Below, one piece after another: positions 6,500 through 7,246 of a stretch of DNA of 7,246 nt; position 1 is the first letter of the stretch, and each line of letters opens with the position of its first letter. The position numbers and the translations under genes were made by a program. The notes below the pieces were generated by a model, which was given only the letters and a program-made list of their open reading frames with translations, had not been told where the DNA came from and did not search any database. Location: assembly GCA_019313725.1 (NCBI GenBank), contig JAFDAT010000172.1, positions 1-7,246 on the forward strand, read 5' to 3'. Source of the stretch: Deltaproteobacteria bacterium (lineage in GTDB: Bacteria > Desulfobacterota > Desulfobacteria > Desulfobacterales > B30-G6).

Positions 6500-6555
6500 T
6501 ATCCCTCCATATTGAGCATATGCTCGTTAAGCAATTTAATGCGTCTATCATCCAT
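6499..6555 (-). CDS. Possible 18-codon upstream peptide coupled to UPF0251
   Basis: ATG at 6555 opens MDDRRIKLLNEHMLNMEG, stopping at TAA (6501-6499) that shares a base with the UPF0251 ATG (TAATG). The coupling geometry is attractive and the ribosome site of UPF0251 lies inside it. However, no Shine-Dalgarno precedes the ATG, and the predicted transcription start near 6526 would leave the ATG untranscribed from that promoter. Translation could occur only on readthrough from the exporter gene. Low confidence. Confidence 0.2.
   Translation of the reverse strand: MDDRRIKLLNEHMLNMEG
6514..6525. promoter_or_regulatory. 12-bp palindrome GAGCATATGCTC, operator-like
   Basis: This is a perfect 12-bp palindrome directly downstream of the predicted -10 box, at about +1 to +12 of the UPF0251 transcript. 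The placement suits a dimeric repressor; autoregulation by the UPF0251 HTH protein itself is a simple hypothesis but only inference. Confidence 0.45.
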
Positions 6556-6561
6556 TGTCAA
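6533..6561 (-). promoter_or_regulatory. Sigma70-type promoter for UPF0251-mrp
   Basis: On the minus strand a perfect TTGACA (6561-6556) is followed after 17 bp by TAAATT (6538-6533). It lies in the 69-nt gap just after the LysE-family gene stop (6571-6569), so UPF0251-mrp can be transcribed apart from the exporter. Transcription would begin near 6526. Confidence 0.6.
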
Positions 6562-6568
6562 AATTTTT

Positions 6569-7210
6569 TCATATCCAATTGAAATAACGCAAGGCGTCTT
6601 TCACAAATAGAAGGCCGAACAAGCACAGCAACAGCCCCAAAGCTCTGACGGTGTAGACATAATAGCCGCTCTTTAAAAAATGCCGCGAACTACCCGATAT
6701 CACGGCTACCATACATTTGGCCCCTATCAGAAGGACGTAAAAAGGCACAATAAACAGGAAGGCGGCCGCCGGGCCCAGCCCAAAGGCCTTCAGCATCAGC
6801 GGTCCGCCGATGGAGAGCCAGAACATGTAAGGACTGGGATTCAGAAAATTGGCGGTAATGCCCTTTTTGAAGGAATGCGGGGCTTCCGCCTGCCCTGAAT
6901 ACACGGTTCCCTTGAACCTGAAACTCTCATAGCCAAGATAAAAAAGGTAGCCGGCTCCGAACAGGGAAATAGATCCCAAAATGGGATTCAGGGATGTCAG
7001 GCGATTCAGGACAAGCAGAGCAAAGACGACAATGGGTAAGTCCGTCAACAGCGGGGCCAGGGAAACCTTCACCCCCTCCCCTATCCCGTGCTTCAGGGTC
7101 TGCGTTATGACCAGGGTCAGCAAAGGTCCGGGGGAAAGACCGGCGCTCAGGCCCAGAACCAGTCCTGAAAACAGGTATGAAAGTTCAGGCATACCGACCA
7201 TTGGGTTCAC
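6569..7210 (-). CDS. LysE/RhtB-family amino acid exporter
   Basis: A 213-residue inner-membrane protein of the LysE translocator family, which exports amino acids or similar small metabolites; the substrate is not predictable here. It shows the family signature GLSAGLSPGPLLTLVITQTL (20-39), D57 in LLTDLPIV, the glycine-rich GAGYLFYLGYESFR (85-98), and NFLNPSPYMFW (121-131). It has about six hydrophobic segments and the usual length of about 205-215. The start is GTG 7210 because GGGGG (7223-7219) sits 8 nt upstream and a TGA in another frame overlaps it as GTGA. ATG 7201 or 7192 would still keep the first membrane segment, and the frame is open to the right edge. It lies upstream of UPF0251, but a promoter intervenes. 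Confidence 0.9.
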   Translation of the reverse strand: MNPMVGMPELSYLFSGLVLGLSAGLSPGPLLTLVITQTLKHGIGEGVKVSLAPLLTDLPIVVFALLVLNRLTSLNPILGSISLFGAGYLFYLGYESFRFKGTVYSGQAEAPHSFKKGITANFLNPSPYMFWLSIGGPLMLKAFGLGPAAAFLFIVPFYVLLIGAKCMVAVISGSSRHFLKSGYYVYTVRALGLLLCLFGLLFVKDALRYFNWI

Positions 7211-7246
7211 GTTGAAATCCCCCGGTTCATACTGCCCTGGATATAC
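7207..7246 (-). CDS. Possible 3' end of an upstream gene (partial)
   Basis: The minus-strand frame starting at 7245 reads YIQGSMNRGIST and then TGA at 7209-7207, overlapping the GTG of the exporter by four bases (GTGA). Such overlaps are common between co-translated genes. Only 12 codons are visible and the family cannot be identified. Alternatively, the exporter frame itself, which is also open to the edge, continues upstream. Confidence 0.3.
   Translation of the reverse strand, partial: YIQGSMNRGIST

Overview
The window looks like chromosomal DNA of a Gram-negative bacterium, most likely a deltaproteobacterium (Desulfobacterota, sulfate-reducer-like). This is inference. It rests on a UPF0251 (DUF134) protein with a C-terminal zinc ribbon paired with an Mrp/NBP35 ATPase, a type IV prepilin peptidase, and an outer-membrane-type protein with a signal peptide. 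There are no rRNA, tRNA, CRISPR or transposase genes. Base composition and gene style look even, and I see no sign of a recent mobile element.

Layout. Positions 1-2362 (minus) hold almost all of an ATP-dependent Lon protease; its extreme C-terminus is beyond the left edge. A 371-base divergent intergenic region follows. It carries a good sigma70-type promoter for lon, a leader of about 215 nt with several inverted repeats, and upstream signals for the plus-strand genes. The plus-strand block 2734-4992 encodes a prepilin peptidase/N-methyltransferase starting at TTG, a calcineurin-like metallophosphoesterase, and a secreted beta-barrel-like protein resembling YfaZ. A perfect 14-bp inverted repeat and a GC-rich hairpin separate the last two. 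From 7246 back to 5208 (minus) there is a block with a possible tail of an unknown gene, a LysE-family exporter, a UPF0251 DNA-binding protein with its own likely promoter and a palindromic operator-like site, and an Mrp-type Fe-S carrier ATPase.

The YfaZ-like gene and mrp converge on a 215-base spacer (4993-5207), which is the most unusual part of the window. It holds an array of short hairpins spaced almost exactly 18 bp apart. The 4-bp arms change in compensation while the TGC/TTC loop and a GTNATTT-like linker stay constant. A more distant inverted copy of the same motif lies on the mrp side, so the whole spacer can fold into one large structure.

Functional links. lon, pilD, the phosphoesterase and the YfaZ-like gene are probably independent housekeeping or envelope genes. 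UPF0251 and mrp are probably one operon in which the HTH/zinc-ribbon protein may control its own promoter and the Fe-S ATPase. The enzymes here belong to known families. The plausibly undescribed elements are the hairpin array, the structured lon leader, and the small reading frame/palindrome ahead of UPF0251.
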